DNA from: Aralia elata
Lineage: Eukaryota; Streptophyta; Magnoliopsida; Apiales; Araliaceae
Reading direction: 5' to 3'
Assembly (NCBI GenBank): GCA_034770075.1
Contig: JAVJAP010000334.1
Span: forward strand, 434,001 to 498,000
Length of the DNA stretch: 64,000 bases
Position numbers and translations under genes: made by a program
The notes under the pieces: generated by a model
Told to the model about the DNA's origin: nothing
The model's database searches: none
The model's input: only the letters and a program-made list of their open reading frames with translations
Shown: in pieces, positions 47,361-59,497 of the stretch
Position numbering within the stretch: position 1 is the first letter of the stretch
Layout: the number at the start of each line of letters is the position of its first letter

Positions 47361-48160
47361 CTTCTTCTTCTAATTTCCTTGTTGACTGCCACCAGAGCTA
47401 CTGTCATTCCACTTCCTCTTTTGATTACTTCCACCATGGTTACCACTTGCTTTGTTCTCGCTCTCACTCTTCTTCTTCTTCTTCTCTTGGTTGTATTTAG
47501 ATAGAGCATCATTCCCCCCTTCAGCGATAATTGCCTTCTCCAACACAGCCGCAAAGGAATTCAGTTGAAACATCAAAACTCGACTATACAGCGAGGGCTT
47601 CAGTCCCTGCTCGAACCTTCTAGCCTTTCTCTCATCAGTAATAACTTGATATGGTGCAAACCTCACCAATTCATTAAATCTTCCAGCATACTCAGGCACC
47701 GTCATCGTACCTTGCTTTAACTCCAGAAATTGCACTTCCATCTGATTCTGTGCACTCGTCGAAAAATAAGTTACGAAAAACATCTCCTTAAATCGTTCCC
47801 ACGGAACTACCCCTTGACCAACTTGGGTTTTGTTAGCTTGCTACGAGTAACTAGCTTCTGATTTAGGCATAAATGTTGCAAACGCAGTCTTCTGGTCCTC
47901 GCTGACCCTAGCGACGTCAAATACTTTCTCCATCTCCATAACCCAAGTTTGAGCTTCAATTGGATTCTAGACCCTTGAAATTCTGGGGGTCCTACCGCTT
48001 TGAAGTATTTAAAAGTTGTGGCCTGAGCTTGAGGTTGATTTGCAAATGCTCCCGTTAGCAAATTCACCAACTATTGCATTGGATTAGCGTTGGTTTCATC
48101 GTTGTTATTTGTGGATCCCTCAGGGGTCTGTTGACGTGTCTATCTTCTTCTTGGCAGCAT
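47361..48160 (-). pseudogene. gag: Element B gag
   Basis: It starts at ATG 48160 (MLPRRR then TAG), the same start peptide as A2. A second TAG follows in PMQ.LVNLLTGAF. A frameshift near 47965 moves the capsid part to the frame of 47783-47370 (MEVQFLELKQGTMTVPEYAG, FNELVRFAPYQV, GLKPSLYSRVLM). A lysine-rich linker and the knuckles follow. Confidence 0.85.
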
Positions 48161-48454
48161 CTTACTGTTAAGAATTTACGCTATTAGATTATTGCTCAAT
48201 TACTTAAACATTTCAGTCTTAACTTAAACATTTATAAACAACATTAAGCACATAGTACATCTGATAAACTTCTGTATTTTATTCATTTACTGCTTCAAAA
48301 CATAACATAGATAGCATCATAATTATTTACATCCTCTATCCTGAATTCATAATATTCCAGGATTACATCATCATATTCCACTATTTATCTCATTTGAGAT
48401 TTACATCATACTAACTTTCTTAGAAAATAACTTATTATTACTGTTGTTCGTGAC
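48161..48454 (-). other. Spacer between the upstream ORF and gag of element B
   Basis: AT-rich sequence with no coding signature. Confidence 0.4.
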
Positions 48455-49162
48455 CTATAAAGACATTCCTCGTCGCACGACTTCCTCACGTTCTTGCTCC
48501 ATGATACGAATCATCGTCTTGCGATCCATCACGTACCACGGTAAATCCTCAAATTGCACTGGATAGTGGAAGACTCGATCCTGAGCTCTATCCATCGCTA
48601 TGTGAAAAACATGATCCATCTCCTCTATTTTAACCTTCTTTGACTGAACCTCGTCCTCAACACGATCTGCATGATCAGCAACTTTCATCCACGCGTCCTC
48701 GGCTCTAGCACATTTTGCGGACTCTTCCCTTAACTCACTCTTCAGTTTCTCTACCTCAGCTGATAACTCCTCCTTTTGGCTCTCTGCCTGAACCAGCTTC
48801 CACTCCACGTCCCCAAGACGTATATCAAGCTCCTCAATCTCGCCATTCTTCTTCTCAAGAACAGCCTGACGCTCAGCCACCTGCTCCTTTAACTCCTCCA
48901 CCCTATCCTACAACTCTATGTTACGATCATACACCTGCTCATACATCTGAACACCTAAGGAAGATAGTGGTATCTCCTCAAGGTCTTCTTCCTCCTCCTC
49001 AACCTCTTCAGGATCCTCCTCAGGATCTATCTCAGATTCATACTCAGGTTCTACAATAGTGGTCAGTGAGGTTGGTTCTCTCGGAACTAGCTGTTCCTAG
49101 ACCGAATGAATGTCTCGAGACTCCTCCTCCCTAGCTTGGCTGGGTTCTCCTCTATCAGAAAT
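48455..49162 (-). pseudogene. Coiled-coil ORF upstream of gag in element B
   Basis: About 235 codons lie in one frame, with two TAG codons (near 49095 and 48908) and the start codon changed to ATT at 49162, where A2 has ATG. The N-terminal part is acidic (ESEIDPEEDPEEVEEEEEDL). The rest is a long heptad-type helix (VEELKEQVAERQAVLEKKNG, AESQKEELSAEVEKLKSEL), ending YPVQFEDLPWYVMDRKTMIR. No family is recognised. It sits between the primer site and gag, and A2 has a decayed homologue at the same place. Confidence 0.7.
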
Positions 49163-49368
49163 CCTGACAATAAAATTTTAAGTTCAAGTTACTACTCGCG
49201 AGCATATAAGTTTGTTAACAAGTAAGCACATAAAATATAACCATTTTATTATCTTTAATGAATTTCCGTAATCCATTCCTTAGAACTCGATAAGAGCTAT
49301 AACACAACTATCTTTTTGATAAGGATATAACCTAAGGTTTTTCTCTTACCTAAGGTTTATAACCTATA

Positions 49369-49382
49369 GCTTTGATACCAAC
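49369..49382 (-). other. Primer-binding site of element B
   Basis: The minus strand reads TTGGTATCAAAGC, a Met-tRNA-type site, next to the LTR at 49384. Confidence 0.8.
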
Positions 49383-49383
49383 C

Positions 49384-52151
49384 TGTGACACCCCCAAATC
49401 CGGTTACTTAAATCCTACGGATTTAGTGCTCACGATACTTCATAATCACATCTAACTACCCATGGCAAAGGTAATATAAACCAAACATGGTAAAATAAAT
49501 AAAAATTACATAATTTAAACCAAGTTTGATTACATAACTAATACGATCCCAAGTAATCTAACCTTTAATTATTACATCATAACAGCGAAATATCATAATA
49601 AAATTAAATCCATTACATAATTCAAATTGTTTAAACTTTAAACTAATCTTGTTCAGTTATTCATCTTGCCCTTGCCCTTGCTTGAGGACGGCTCATCTGT
49701 CTTTCCATTCTTAGCTGCAAATATTTATGCAAGAGTGAGCAAACAATTGCCCACAAAGATAACAATAATATCATATGAATAATCGATGATTAATTTCAAA
49801 TTAATAATATAAACCTTTCTGAGTTCAACCAAACATAGATGAAGGACTATTCGTTCGAAAAGAAACTTTGTTTTTGAATCAAGTTTATATTACGAGATCA
49901 AAAGTACATCTGAGGGTCACAAGACCATGAACTATATCCTTAGGTTAACGAGTATTTCTACTGCAACCTTTAACGGTCTTATAGACCATAGGACTACCGT
50001 CTCGTACTCCGGGGGATCAGCCCTTCGTACAATGTAATGTGCACACACACCTTAACGCTATTGTGTAACTTATTCCCCTATATTAGGGTTATTCATCTCA
50101 GTTCTGACATCGTAGTCCGTACCAAAAAAAATTTGGATTGGAACAGTTTTGAAGAAAATTCAAATCTTTGGAACGCACATCAACTATGGACTAGTTGAAT
50201 CAAAATGGATTCAATAATCGTTCAAGGTTTGATAATAAGTAATCTTGAACAAGGTATTATAACAATGATTGAATATCAATATTTAACAATGGAATAATTT
50301 CCATTTATCAAGATAATGCTTTCAGAAGAATTGAAATGCTTTTCAAAAGAATATCAGCATTACATCAATTTAAATAACCTTGTTGAATAATAAAAGAGTC
50401 AAGGTTAAGAACTTGTTCAATGAAAGTAAAGTAAGAAAGTTGCGACATTTTAATCAAGACAGGGATAAAAGAACTTGCTTTCAATGAAATAAAAAGATTA
50501 AGGGTAGAAAACTTGCCTCGTGTGTACATTACAAATTAAAATTCACGTTCCTTAATCAACATATACATTCCGTTTATAAAGCAGTAACAATGATTAGTTA
50601 CAGTATTATAAACATTCTAGGATTCGTTCTCATCCAATTTCATTTTAATATCTCAATTGTCATCTAATAATCAATAGGTATTTGCTTATCATCCATCATA
50701 ATATCTAATTATTCATCTAATACCTTAGTCTAAGCTTTAAACATGCACATGGTAATATAACATGAGCACAAAGAAAAAGAAAATTTTTCATTTCCTGTTC
50801 CACCGTAGGGGCGGTACATTTCCTTCACAAAATTCCCGCCAGGGCAAGGCTACCACGGGGCGGTTGAAATTAGTTTAATTTGGGCGCCGGGGCGAAGACA
50901 CCATTGGGGCGACAAAATCAGTTCATTTATACCGCAGGGTTGCTAACTCTAGTGTATTTCCACCGTCGGGGCGGTAGACCCGACTGTCAGTTCCTGCAGT
51001 TCGCGACGAAGACAGAAAATGCCAAATTTTGCCAAAGTTTTTCACAATTTGGCATACCCAGACGATATAAACATGACAAACACCTAAACTAACATTCACA
51101 CTATCATTTCAACATCTCAGAACATCAACCCCATATTACGGATTAAAAATTCTGTGTTCATGGCATTTTTACAAAGTTGGACACATTTAGCATAATCGAT
51201 CGGTATGAACTCGTTATTCAACCATTTCGATCCATTCAACTTGCAATCTCTTCGCATCTTAGCGAATTACGACAAACAACTATTAATTTCATATTGTAAG
51301 CATGAATTGACCATCAATTTTGACCCTTAGACAGACCACATAAACACTGTGAAAACTAAAAGCCATGTTTTTCCTATTCAAGGTTTATACACGAATTTAA
51401 TTAACTCAAAAACTATTTACAGATGCTTATTAATCAACTATACACACTAATTAACATGTATATCTAACATATCGTCAAATCTTAACAATGTTATTCATCA
51501 AAATTTATCACAGAGAAGTAATTTGAAAAAAAATATGAATTAAAACTTAAAGCTAGATTATTACCTCTTTAGCACTTCCTAGATTATGATTGGAAAAACT
51601 TGGCAATCATCCTTCTTCGTCCTTCTCAATTCACAGAGAACTCTTCTCACTCTCTTTTCTCTTTTCTCTGAACAAAACTCTGTTTTTTTTTTGTTTTTAG
51701 GCTTAGCACACATAACATAAAAAAAACTGATCCAATACTCAATACACATCAAGTCTCAGCTGTTACAAAATTTAAAAAGTCTCAAGGCCCTGTTTGGCTT
51801 GAACCTCAAATAACCTATTTTCTCTTTATTTTAATAGTTATTTTATAATATAGTTTAATTGTCACACTTCAACTTAATTAAACTTACTAATTAAATTATA
51901 ATTTCCATTTGGCCAATTATAAATTAATTCAATAAATCATTGTATTCAAATAAATCATTAATCATCTAATTTAATTATTAAATTAAATTAGAATATCATC
52001 AAATCACTATTCAATTAACATAATTATACTAAAATAAATTACTCCACAATAATTTCATCAATTATTTATTTTATTCAATAAATAAATCAAATAAAATATT
52101 TATTTAACTCAATAAATATTTTATTTATTCACAAAAATCACATTCGTTACA
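49384..52151 (-). repeat. 5' LTR of element B (2768 bp)
   Basis: It matches 39710-43558 apart from the family D insertion and small differences. A GC-rich cluster of (C/A)CCG(C/T)CGGGGCG units lies at 50797-50992. Confidence 0.92.
50797..50992. repeat. GC-rich CCGCCGGGGCG cluster in the element B LTR
   Basis: Five or six diverged copies of ACCGCCGGGGCGGTA-like units are spread over 200 bases in an otherwise AT-rich LTR. The other LTR has the same cluster split by the family D insertion. Confidence 0.7.
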
Positions 52152-54423
52152 ATAATTCAATCAATAAAATATTTAAGCATTTGCCTAGCCGAGTCAAATG
52201 GCATCGACAGTCATCTTAAGTAGTTCATGAATAATGGAACTCAAAAGTTTTAACAGTTTATGCATAACATAGCTTGAACACTTGTGAAAAGTTTAATAAT
52301 ACTTGCATTCAATTAGGAAAATCAAATGAAGTTAAGATAGTTGCTCAAATATAAAGAGTAAGTAAGTTTAGAAAACTTACCTTAAGCATCTTTTACAAAT
52401 TTATTCTAGTTGCCTTCGAATGGCCTACACAATTAAGTTTATATACATATACCAATTGGCCATATAGTTGGTGCCAAATGTTAGTTTACATTCACTCTAG
52501 ATTCTTAGTTCATAGTGTTTATGTTGGATACTTTAGTTAATGCTACCAATTTCTTTACATCCATTGCCACAGGATTAAACCAGACAGTGTAACCCGTCTG
52601 CTTTAGACTAAGTTCTTCTTTACAAGTAAGACAGGATAACTTGTCTGCTTTAGGCTAAGTTCTTCTTTAGTTATAATCTAGACATCACAAACCGTCTGCT
52701 TTAGGTGTATGCTTTAGGCCAAAAGCCTAACTCAGCACCGATCTTGTGCCTCAGCGCGCCCCGCGCCGACCCGACATTGAATTTTTCATGCCTATTTCTT
52801 CAATTTTCATACTTTGTCAATTTTGACGTACTAACTTCGTGATTTCGTAACTCGCTCATCCGTTATCGGAATGAATCCGTTCTTGAGCTCACGACTAACT
52901 TTTTCTACATTCTACACATCCCCAAAAAAATCAAAATTTTCTGGAAGGGTTTATTTCCCACTAACTTGGCACGAAAGTCGTATCAAGCAAGGGTTTTCGT
53001 CAATTGACATCTTTTACTAAAATTTTTGACATAACTTCGTTATAGCATATTTTTACTCCGTTCCACTTGGAACATTTCTGTAACTCACATGAGTACATTT
53101 CCTTCTTTTCAGATTTTAATATTAACAAATAAACGATAGTTTTAAACTTATCCATCAACAACAATTAATATGATTTTCATCCTTTCTTGGTTTTGGTTCT
53201 TCATTAACATTATGTTCTTGCATTGCATGCTTATTACCGGTAAATATTAAGTCCTCTAAGATCATTCTCCTTAGTTCTTTGGATCCTTCATTGATCCCCA
53301 TTAACCAACAACATCAACCAACAAAGCACTTCTATATTAATAGAAAACATAAGAGATGATTTTAGGGTTTAGGTTTTTTTATTACCTTCTTGATGATCTT
53401 GATGGATATGACTAACTAGATGCTAGCTTTTATCCTTCCTTTCCTTCTTTCTTAATTCGAGCCTTTCTCTTTCTCTCAAAATGTGTAGAGTTTCTCCTCT
53501 TAAGTTTGGTGAATTGGTAAGGATTGTGAATAATAAGGCTTGTATTTATAGGTGGAGCAAGAGTTGGGGTATTTAGGTCTTTAGGGTAACTTTGCTAGGG
53601 TTTGCACTAAGTTTCCTTGGCTTTGGTCTTGCTTAGTCATTCCCCCAATACGTCTAACTTCTCACTAACGAACACGTGGCTAACTTAACTACATAGCAAT
53701 TAAACTAGCCTAGGTTGAGTTAACATCATCATACTTGGACTTTAGGGTTTTTAGCCTTAAATGACATTTAATTCCACCACCACTTGCAAGACTAATTGGC
53801 CAAGCTTCCTTAGGAAGCTTGGTTGGCCGGGTACCACCCCCTTAGGGGCCCCACATGGGTTGCTCCATCCCTTTTGCCACCCATTGATCCATGGGTTGAC
53901 TCATCTTGCTTGGGCTTGGTTTGGGCTTAGTTTAATATTGGTTTGGGCCATTCTTTGGGACTCCCTAACTAATTAGTTTGGGCCTTGATTAAATTATCTT
54001 GGGCATCCTGCATTACTTCTATTCGGGCTCCCAATATCAAAGCCCAACGGATTAATAATTAATCTTGACTTTCGTTGACTTTTCGGTTGACTTTCGTAAT
54101 TGATCGACAAGCCAAAAAACTGCATTTTTCGTTTCTGAATTTTATTAGAGATTACGTCTCGTGACATCATATAAACGCTATGGAGTCTTTTGATAAAATT
54201 GAAAAATGTAAAAGGCATTTTTAGCGTGAATAGGGTTTTCCATCTATTTCTCGAAAAAATTTTATTTCTTCGTATGAAACCCTAATTCATAAATTCTAAC
54301 ATATAATCACAGTCTAGGCCATAATATGATCTTTAAACACATAACACGGAGTAATATTCATAAATATTCATTTTATTCAATAAAATCCTAATTATAAGCT
54401 AAGTACAATTCTCGATCGTTACA
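52152..54423 (-). repeat. 5' LTR of A2, second segment
   Basis: It resumes at ATAATTCAATC, exactly where the uninterrupted solo LTR continues, and ends CGATCGTTACA at 54423. It holds a GC-rich patch at 52741-52775 (CAGCGCGCCCCGCGCCGACC), a TATA box at 53543-53552 on the minus strand and a CACGTG box near 53680. Confidence 0.9.
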
Positions 54424-54455
54424 AAGAGAAGCTCATGCAAGTTCTAAAGGAGCAT
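52171..54455. repeat. Tandem duplication, copy 1 (2285 bp)
   Basis: It runs from ATTTAAGCATTTGCC to AAAGGAGCAT. It contains 2253 bases of the A2 LTR plus 32 bases of Athila-like pol. It is repeated immediately at 54456. Copies differ by two single-base indels near 52480 and a few substitutions (for example near 53475, 54011 and 54070). Confidence 0.95.
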
Positions 54456-56742
54456 ATTTAAGCATTTGCCTAGCCGAGTCAAATGGCATCGACAGTCATC
54501 TTAAGTAGTTCATGAATAATGGAACTCAAAAGTTTTAACAGTTTATGCATAACATAGCTTGAACACTTGTGAAAAGTTTAATAATACTTGCATTCAATTA
54601 GGAAAATCAAATGAAGTTAAGATAGTTGCTCAAATATAAAGAGTAAGTAAGTTTAGAAAACTTACCTTAAGCATCTTTTACAAATTTATTCTAGTTGCCT
54701 TCGAATGGCCTACACAATTAAGTTTATATACATATACCAATTGGCCATATAGTTGGTGCCAAAATGTTAGTTTTACATTCACTCTAGATTCTTAGTTCAT
54801 AGTGTTTATGTTGGATACTTTAGTTAATGCTACCAATTTCTTTACATCCATTGCCACAGGATTAAACCAGACAGTGTAACCCGTCTGCTTTAGACTAAGT
54901 TCTTCTTTACAAGTAAGACAGGATAACTTGTCTGCTTTAGGCTAAGTTCTTCTTTAGTTATAATCTAGACATCACAAACCGTCTGCTTTAGGTGTATGCT
55001 TTAGGCCAAAAGCCTAACTCAGCACCGATCTTGTGCCTCAGCGCGCCCCGCGCCGACCCGACATTGAATTTTTCATGCCTATTTCTTCAATTTTCATACT
55101 TTGTCAATTTTGACGTACTAACTTCGTGATTTCGTAACTCGCTCATCCGTTATCGGAATGAATCCGTTCTTGAGCTCACGACTAACTTTTTCTACATTCT
55201 ACACATCCCCAAAAAAATCAAAATTTTCTGGAAGGGTTTATTTCCCACTAACTTGGCACGAAAGTCGTATCAAGCAAGGGTTTTCGTCAATTGACATCTT
55301 TTACTAAAATTTTTGACATAACTTCGTTATAGCATATTTTTACTCCGTTCCACTTGGAACATTTCTGTAACTCACATGAGTACATTTCCTTCTTTTCAGA
55401 TTTTAATATTAACAAATAAACGATAGTTTTAAACTTATCCATCAACAACAATTAATATGATTTTCATCCTTTCTTGGTTTTGGTTCTTCATTAACATTAT
55501 GTTCTTGCATTGCATGCTTATTACCGGTAAATATTAAGTCCTCTAAGATCATTCTCCTTAGTTCTTTGGATCCTTCATTGATCCCCATTAACCAACAACA
55601 TCAACCAACAAAGCACTTCTATATTAATAGAAAACATAAGAGATGATTTTAGGGTTTAGGTTTTTTTATTACCTTCTTGATGATCTTGATGGATATGACT
55701 AACTAGATGCTAGCTTTTATCCTTCCTTTCCTTCTTTCTTAATTCGAGCCTTTCTCTCTCTCTCAAAATGTGTAGAGTTTCTCCTCTTAAGTTTGGTGAA
55801 TTGGTAAGGATTGTGAATAATAAGGCTTGTATTTATAGGTGGAGCAAGAGTTGGGGTATTTAGGTCTTTAGGGTAACTTTGCTAGGGTTTGCACTAAGTT
55901 TCCTTGGCTTTGGTCTTGCTTAGTCATTCCCCCAATACGTCTAACTTCTCACTAACGAACACGTGGCTAACTTAACTACATAGCAATTAAACTAGCCTAG
56001 GTTGAGTTAACATCATCATACTTGGACTTTAGGGTTTTTAGCCTTAAATGACATTTAATTCCACCACCACTTGCAAGACTAATTGGCCAAGCTTCCTTAG
56101 GAAGCTTGGTTGGCCGGGTACCACCCCCTTAGGGGCCCCACATGGGTTGCTCCATCCCTTTTGCCACCCATTGATCCATGGGTTGACTCATCTTGCTTGG
56201 GCTTGGTTTGGGCTTAGTTTAATATTGGTTTGGGCCATTCTTTGGGACTCCCTAACTAATTAGTTTGGGCCTTGATTAAATTATCTTGGGCATCCTACAT
56301 TACTTCTATTCGGGCTCCCAATATCAAAGCCCAACGGATTAATAATTAATCTTGACTTTTGTTGACTTTTCGGTTGACTTTCGTAATTGATCGACAAGCC
56401 AAAAAACTGCATTTTTCGTTTCTGAATTTTATTAGAGATTACGTCTCGTGACATCATATAAACGCTATGGAGTCTTTTGATAAAATTGAAAAATGTAAAA
56501 GGCATTTTTAGCGTGAATAGGGTTTTCCATCTATTTCTCGAAAAAATTTTATTTCTTCGTATGAAACCCTAATTCATAAATTCTAACATATAATCACAGT
56601 CTAGGCCATAATATGATCTTTAAACACATAACACGGAGTAATATTCATAAATATTCATTTTATTCAATAAAATCCTAATTATAAGCTAAGTACAATTCTC
56701 GATCGTTACAAAGAGAAGCTCATGCAAGTTCTAAAGGAGCAT
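54456..56742. repeat. Tandem duplication, copy 2 (2287 bp)
   Basis: It directly abuts copy 1. Only this copy continues into the rest of the Athila-like pol at 56743, and only copy 1 is continuous on its left with the rest of the A2 LTR. The junction shares only the bases AT, so it did not arise by recombination between long repeats. Confidence 0.95.
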
Positions 56743-58128
56743 AATAAGGCCATTGGATTTACGATACCCGATATTAAAGGAATAAGTCCTTCTACATGCA
56801 TGCATCAGATATTGTTGGAGGAAGCAGTGAAACCTGCTCGTCAACCACAAAGGAGATTAAACCCTCCCATGATGGAAGTTGTGAAAATGGAAATTCTTAA
56901 GCTACTTAAAGTCGGCGTGATTTACCCTATTTCAGATAGCAGTTGGGTTAGCCCGGTACAAATGGTTCCTAAAAAGACTGGGATTACGGTTGTGAAAAAT
57001 CAAAATGATGAGTTGATTCCTACCTGAGTGCAAAATGGGTTGTGGGTTTGTATAGATTATAGAAAATTAAATGTTGTAACCCACAAGGACCACTTTCCTT
57101 TACCTTTTATTGATCAAATGCTTGAACGATTGGCGGGTCATTCTTATTATTGCTTTCTTGATGGATATTCAGGTTATTTTCATATTCCAATTGCTCTGGA
57201 GGATCAAGAAAAGATGACCTTTACATGCCCATTTGGTACCTTTGTGTATCGCCGCATGGCCTTTGGACTTTGCAACGCCCCAACTACTTTCCAAAGGTAT
57301 ATGGTTAGCATATTTTTGGATTATATTGAGCATATAATGGAAATTTTTATGGATGATTTTACAGTTTATGGAGACTCCTTTGATAATGGTTTGCATAACC
57401 TTACACTTATTCTTCAAAGATGCATTGAAACTAACCTTGTCTTAAATTTTGAAAAATGTCATTTTATGGTTGAACAAGGTATAGTTTTGGGTCATGTAGT
57501 TTCCTCTAAAGGCATTGAAGTAGATAAAGCCAAAGTTGATGTTATTCAATCTCTGCCTTATCCCACTAGTGTGCGGGAAATTCATTCTTTTCTTGGACAT
57601 GCAGGTTTTTATCGCAGGTTCATCAAAGATTTTTCCAAGATCACATCACCCCTATGCAAGTTGCTATAAAAGGATGTAGAGCTTGATTTTGATGGGGATC
57701 GTAAGAAAACATTTGATAAATTGAAAGAATTGTTGACATCCACTCCAGTTATCCAACCTGCTGATTGGAACATGCCTTTTGACATAATGTGTGATGCAAG
57801 TGATTATGCAGTAGGCACTATTTTGCATCAAAGAGTTGGAAAAGCAACTCATGCCATTTATTATGCGTCAAAGACCTTGAATGATGCTCAGCAAAATTAT
57901 TCGACCACTAAAAACGAGCTTTTAGCTGTTGTTTTTTCTTTAGAAAAATTTTTACCTTATTTGCTTGGTACTAAAGTCATTTTCTATTCTAATCATGCAG
58001 GTTTTTGTTATTTGATGACAAAGAAAGAGGCGAAACCAAGATTGGTAAGATGGATACTTCTCTTGAGTGAATTCGATTTAGAGATTAAGGACAAAAAAAG
58101 GACTGAGAATAGTGTTGCTAATCATTGA
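56711..58128 (+). pseudogene. Athila-like reverse transcriptase and RNase H
   Basis: One frame carries the pre-RT segment (IPDIKGISPSTCMHQILLEE), then WVCIDYRKLNVVTHKDHFPL, YYCFLDGYSGYFHIPIALED and YRRMAFGLCNAPTTFQRYM. FMDDFTVYGDSF follows near 57349, the catalytic pair. RNase H has FDIMCDASDYAVGTILHQR and NELLAVVFSLEKFLPYLLG; the later TDH motif is altered to SNHAGF. In-frame stops are TGA at 57025 (from CGA), TAA at 57667 (from CAA) and TGA at 58126. RT copies element RNA into DNA in the particle. Confidence 0.9.
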
Positions 58129-59497
58129 AGTCGTTTGGTGAATGTGAATGATGAACTTCCTCTGCAAGACACATTCCCTGATAAAAAATTATTCTCTGCC
58201 ACTTCAACCTTGCCTTAGTATGCAAATATTGTGAATTATTTGGCTACTAACATTTTACCTTCTGGTTTGTCTAAGGCTCAAAGAGATAAAATCAAAAATG
58301 ATGTCAAGCACTATGTGTGGGATGATCCCTACTTATGGAAGCATTGCGCCGACCAAGTGATAAGAAGGTGCGTTCCTAAAAGTGAAATTACGTCTACTCT
58401 CACTTTTTGTCATACATATGCTTGTGGAGGTCACTTTGGATCCAAGAGGACAACAAGGAAAGTGTTAGAATGTGGGTTCTTTTGGCCATCTCTTTTCAAA
58501 GATTAATATTTATTTTACAAGTCGTGTCATAATTGTCAAAAGTCAGGTAATATTTCCCAACGAAATGAGATGTTGCAAACCCCCATACTATATTATGAAA
58601 TTTTTTATGTCTGGGGCATTGATTTTATGGACCGTTTCTTGTATCTTTCGGGTATATTTATATTTTACTTGTTGATTATGTCTCAAAGTGGGTGGAAACT
58701 AAGGCCACCAGGACTGATGATTCGAAAGTGGTTGCAGATTTTCTTTAGTCTAATATATTTTCTAGGTTTGGCATTCCAAGAGCTCTAATTAATGATCGAG
58801 GGACTCACTTTTGTAATCGAACGGTGGGACCATTGTTGAGAAAGTATCATGTGACTCATAAGGTGTAAACTTCTTGTCATCCGCAAACTAATGGACAAGC
58901 AGGAGTATCAAATCGAGAAATCAAAGCTATCATTGAGAAGACAGTTCATCCATGCAGGAAAGATTGGAGTTTACGCTTGGATAATGCTTTATGGGCGTAT
59001 CGGACCGTAATGAAGACACCCATTGGTATGTCACCTTATAGATTAGTGTTTGGGAAATCATGTCACCTGCCCGTCAAGTTAAAGCATAAAGCTTATTAGT
59101 CTATTAAGAGCTTCAATATAAAGATGAATGCAAGTGGAGAACATAGGAAGTTGCAACTACAAGAGTTGGAGGAAATTTGTAATGATGTTTATAAGAGTGC
59201 AAGGATTTACAAGGAAAAAATGAAAGTTTTCATGATAAGATGGTCTCTAGAAAGGAATTTCAAAGTGGTTAAAAAGTTTTTCTTTATCAATCAAGACTTC
59301 GTTTGTTTCTAGCTAAGTTGCGTTCTCGTTGGAGTGGACCTTTTATTGTTACTAATGTTTTCCCTCTTGATGCAGCTGAAATTAAAAGTTTGGCAACTTC
59401 TAAAGTGTTCAAGGTCGGTCATCGCCTCAAAAATTTCTATGAGGGTTTCCGAGAAGAAAAAGTGGACAATGTTGTGGATCCGGTCTATATTGATTAA
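58129..59497 (+). pseudogene. Athila-like integrase, multiply frameshifted
   Basis: The HHCC finger is at 58231-58560 (HTYACGGHFGSKRTTRKVLE, then CHNCQKSGNIS). The core follows in changing frames: VWGIDFMDRF (first D) near 58610, NDRGTHFCNR (second D) near 58790, and HPQTNGQAGVSNREIKAII (catalytic E) near 58880. WAYRTVMKTPIGMSPYRLVF, GKSCHLPV and the C-terminal KLRSRWSGPFIVTNVFP (59311) follow. The end FYEGFREEKVDNVVDPVYID stops at 59497. At least three frameshifts and several stops are present. Confidence 0.85.

Larger units (their letters stand above)
39710..52151 (-). mobile_element. Tekay-type chromovirus element B, complete but decayed
   Basis: Both LTRs, primer site, upstream ORF, gag, protease, RT, RNase H, integrase, a chromodomain-like C-terminus and polypurine tract are all recognisable in minus-strand order. 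The flanks are attat (left) and ataat (right), a target duplication with one change; the unbroken solo LTR has ataat here. At least seven in-frame stops and two frameshifts disable it. The left LTR is 1081 bases longer, mainly because of a family D solo LTR. Confidence 0.92.

Noticed and set aside
48715..49059. Plus-strand proline-rich frame of 114 residues
   Set aside because: It is the complement of the glutamate-rich part of the pre-gag ORF of element B.
53761..56505. Paired 71- and 74-residue frames occurring twice
   Set aside because: They lie in the duplicated LTR segment, have no family signature and are duplicated only because the DNA is.
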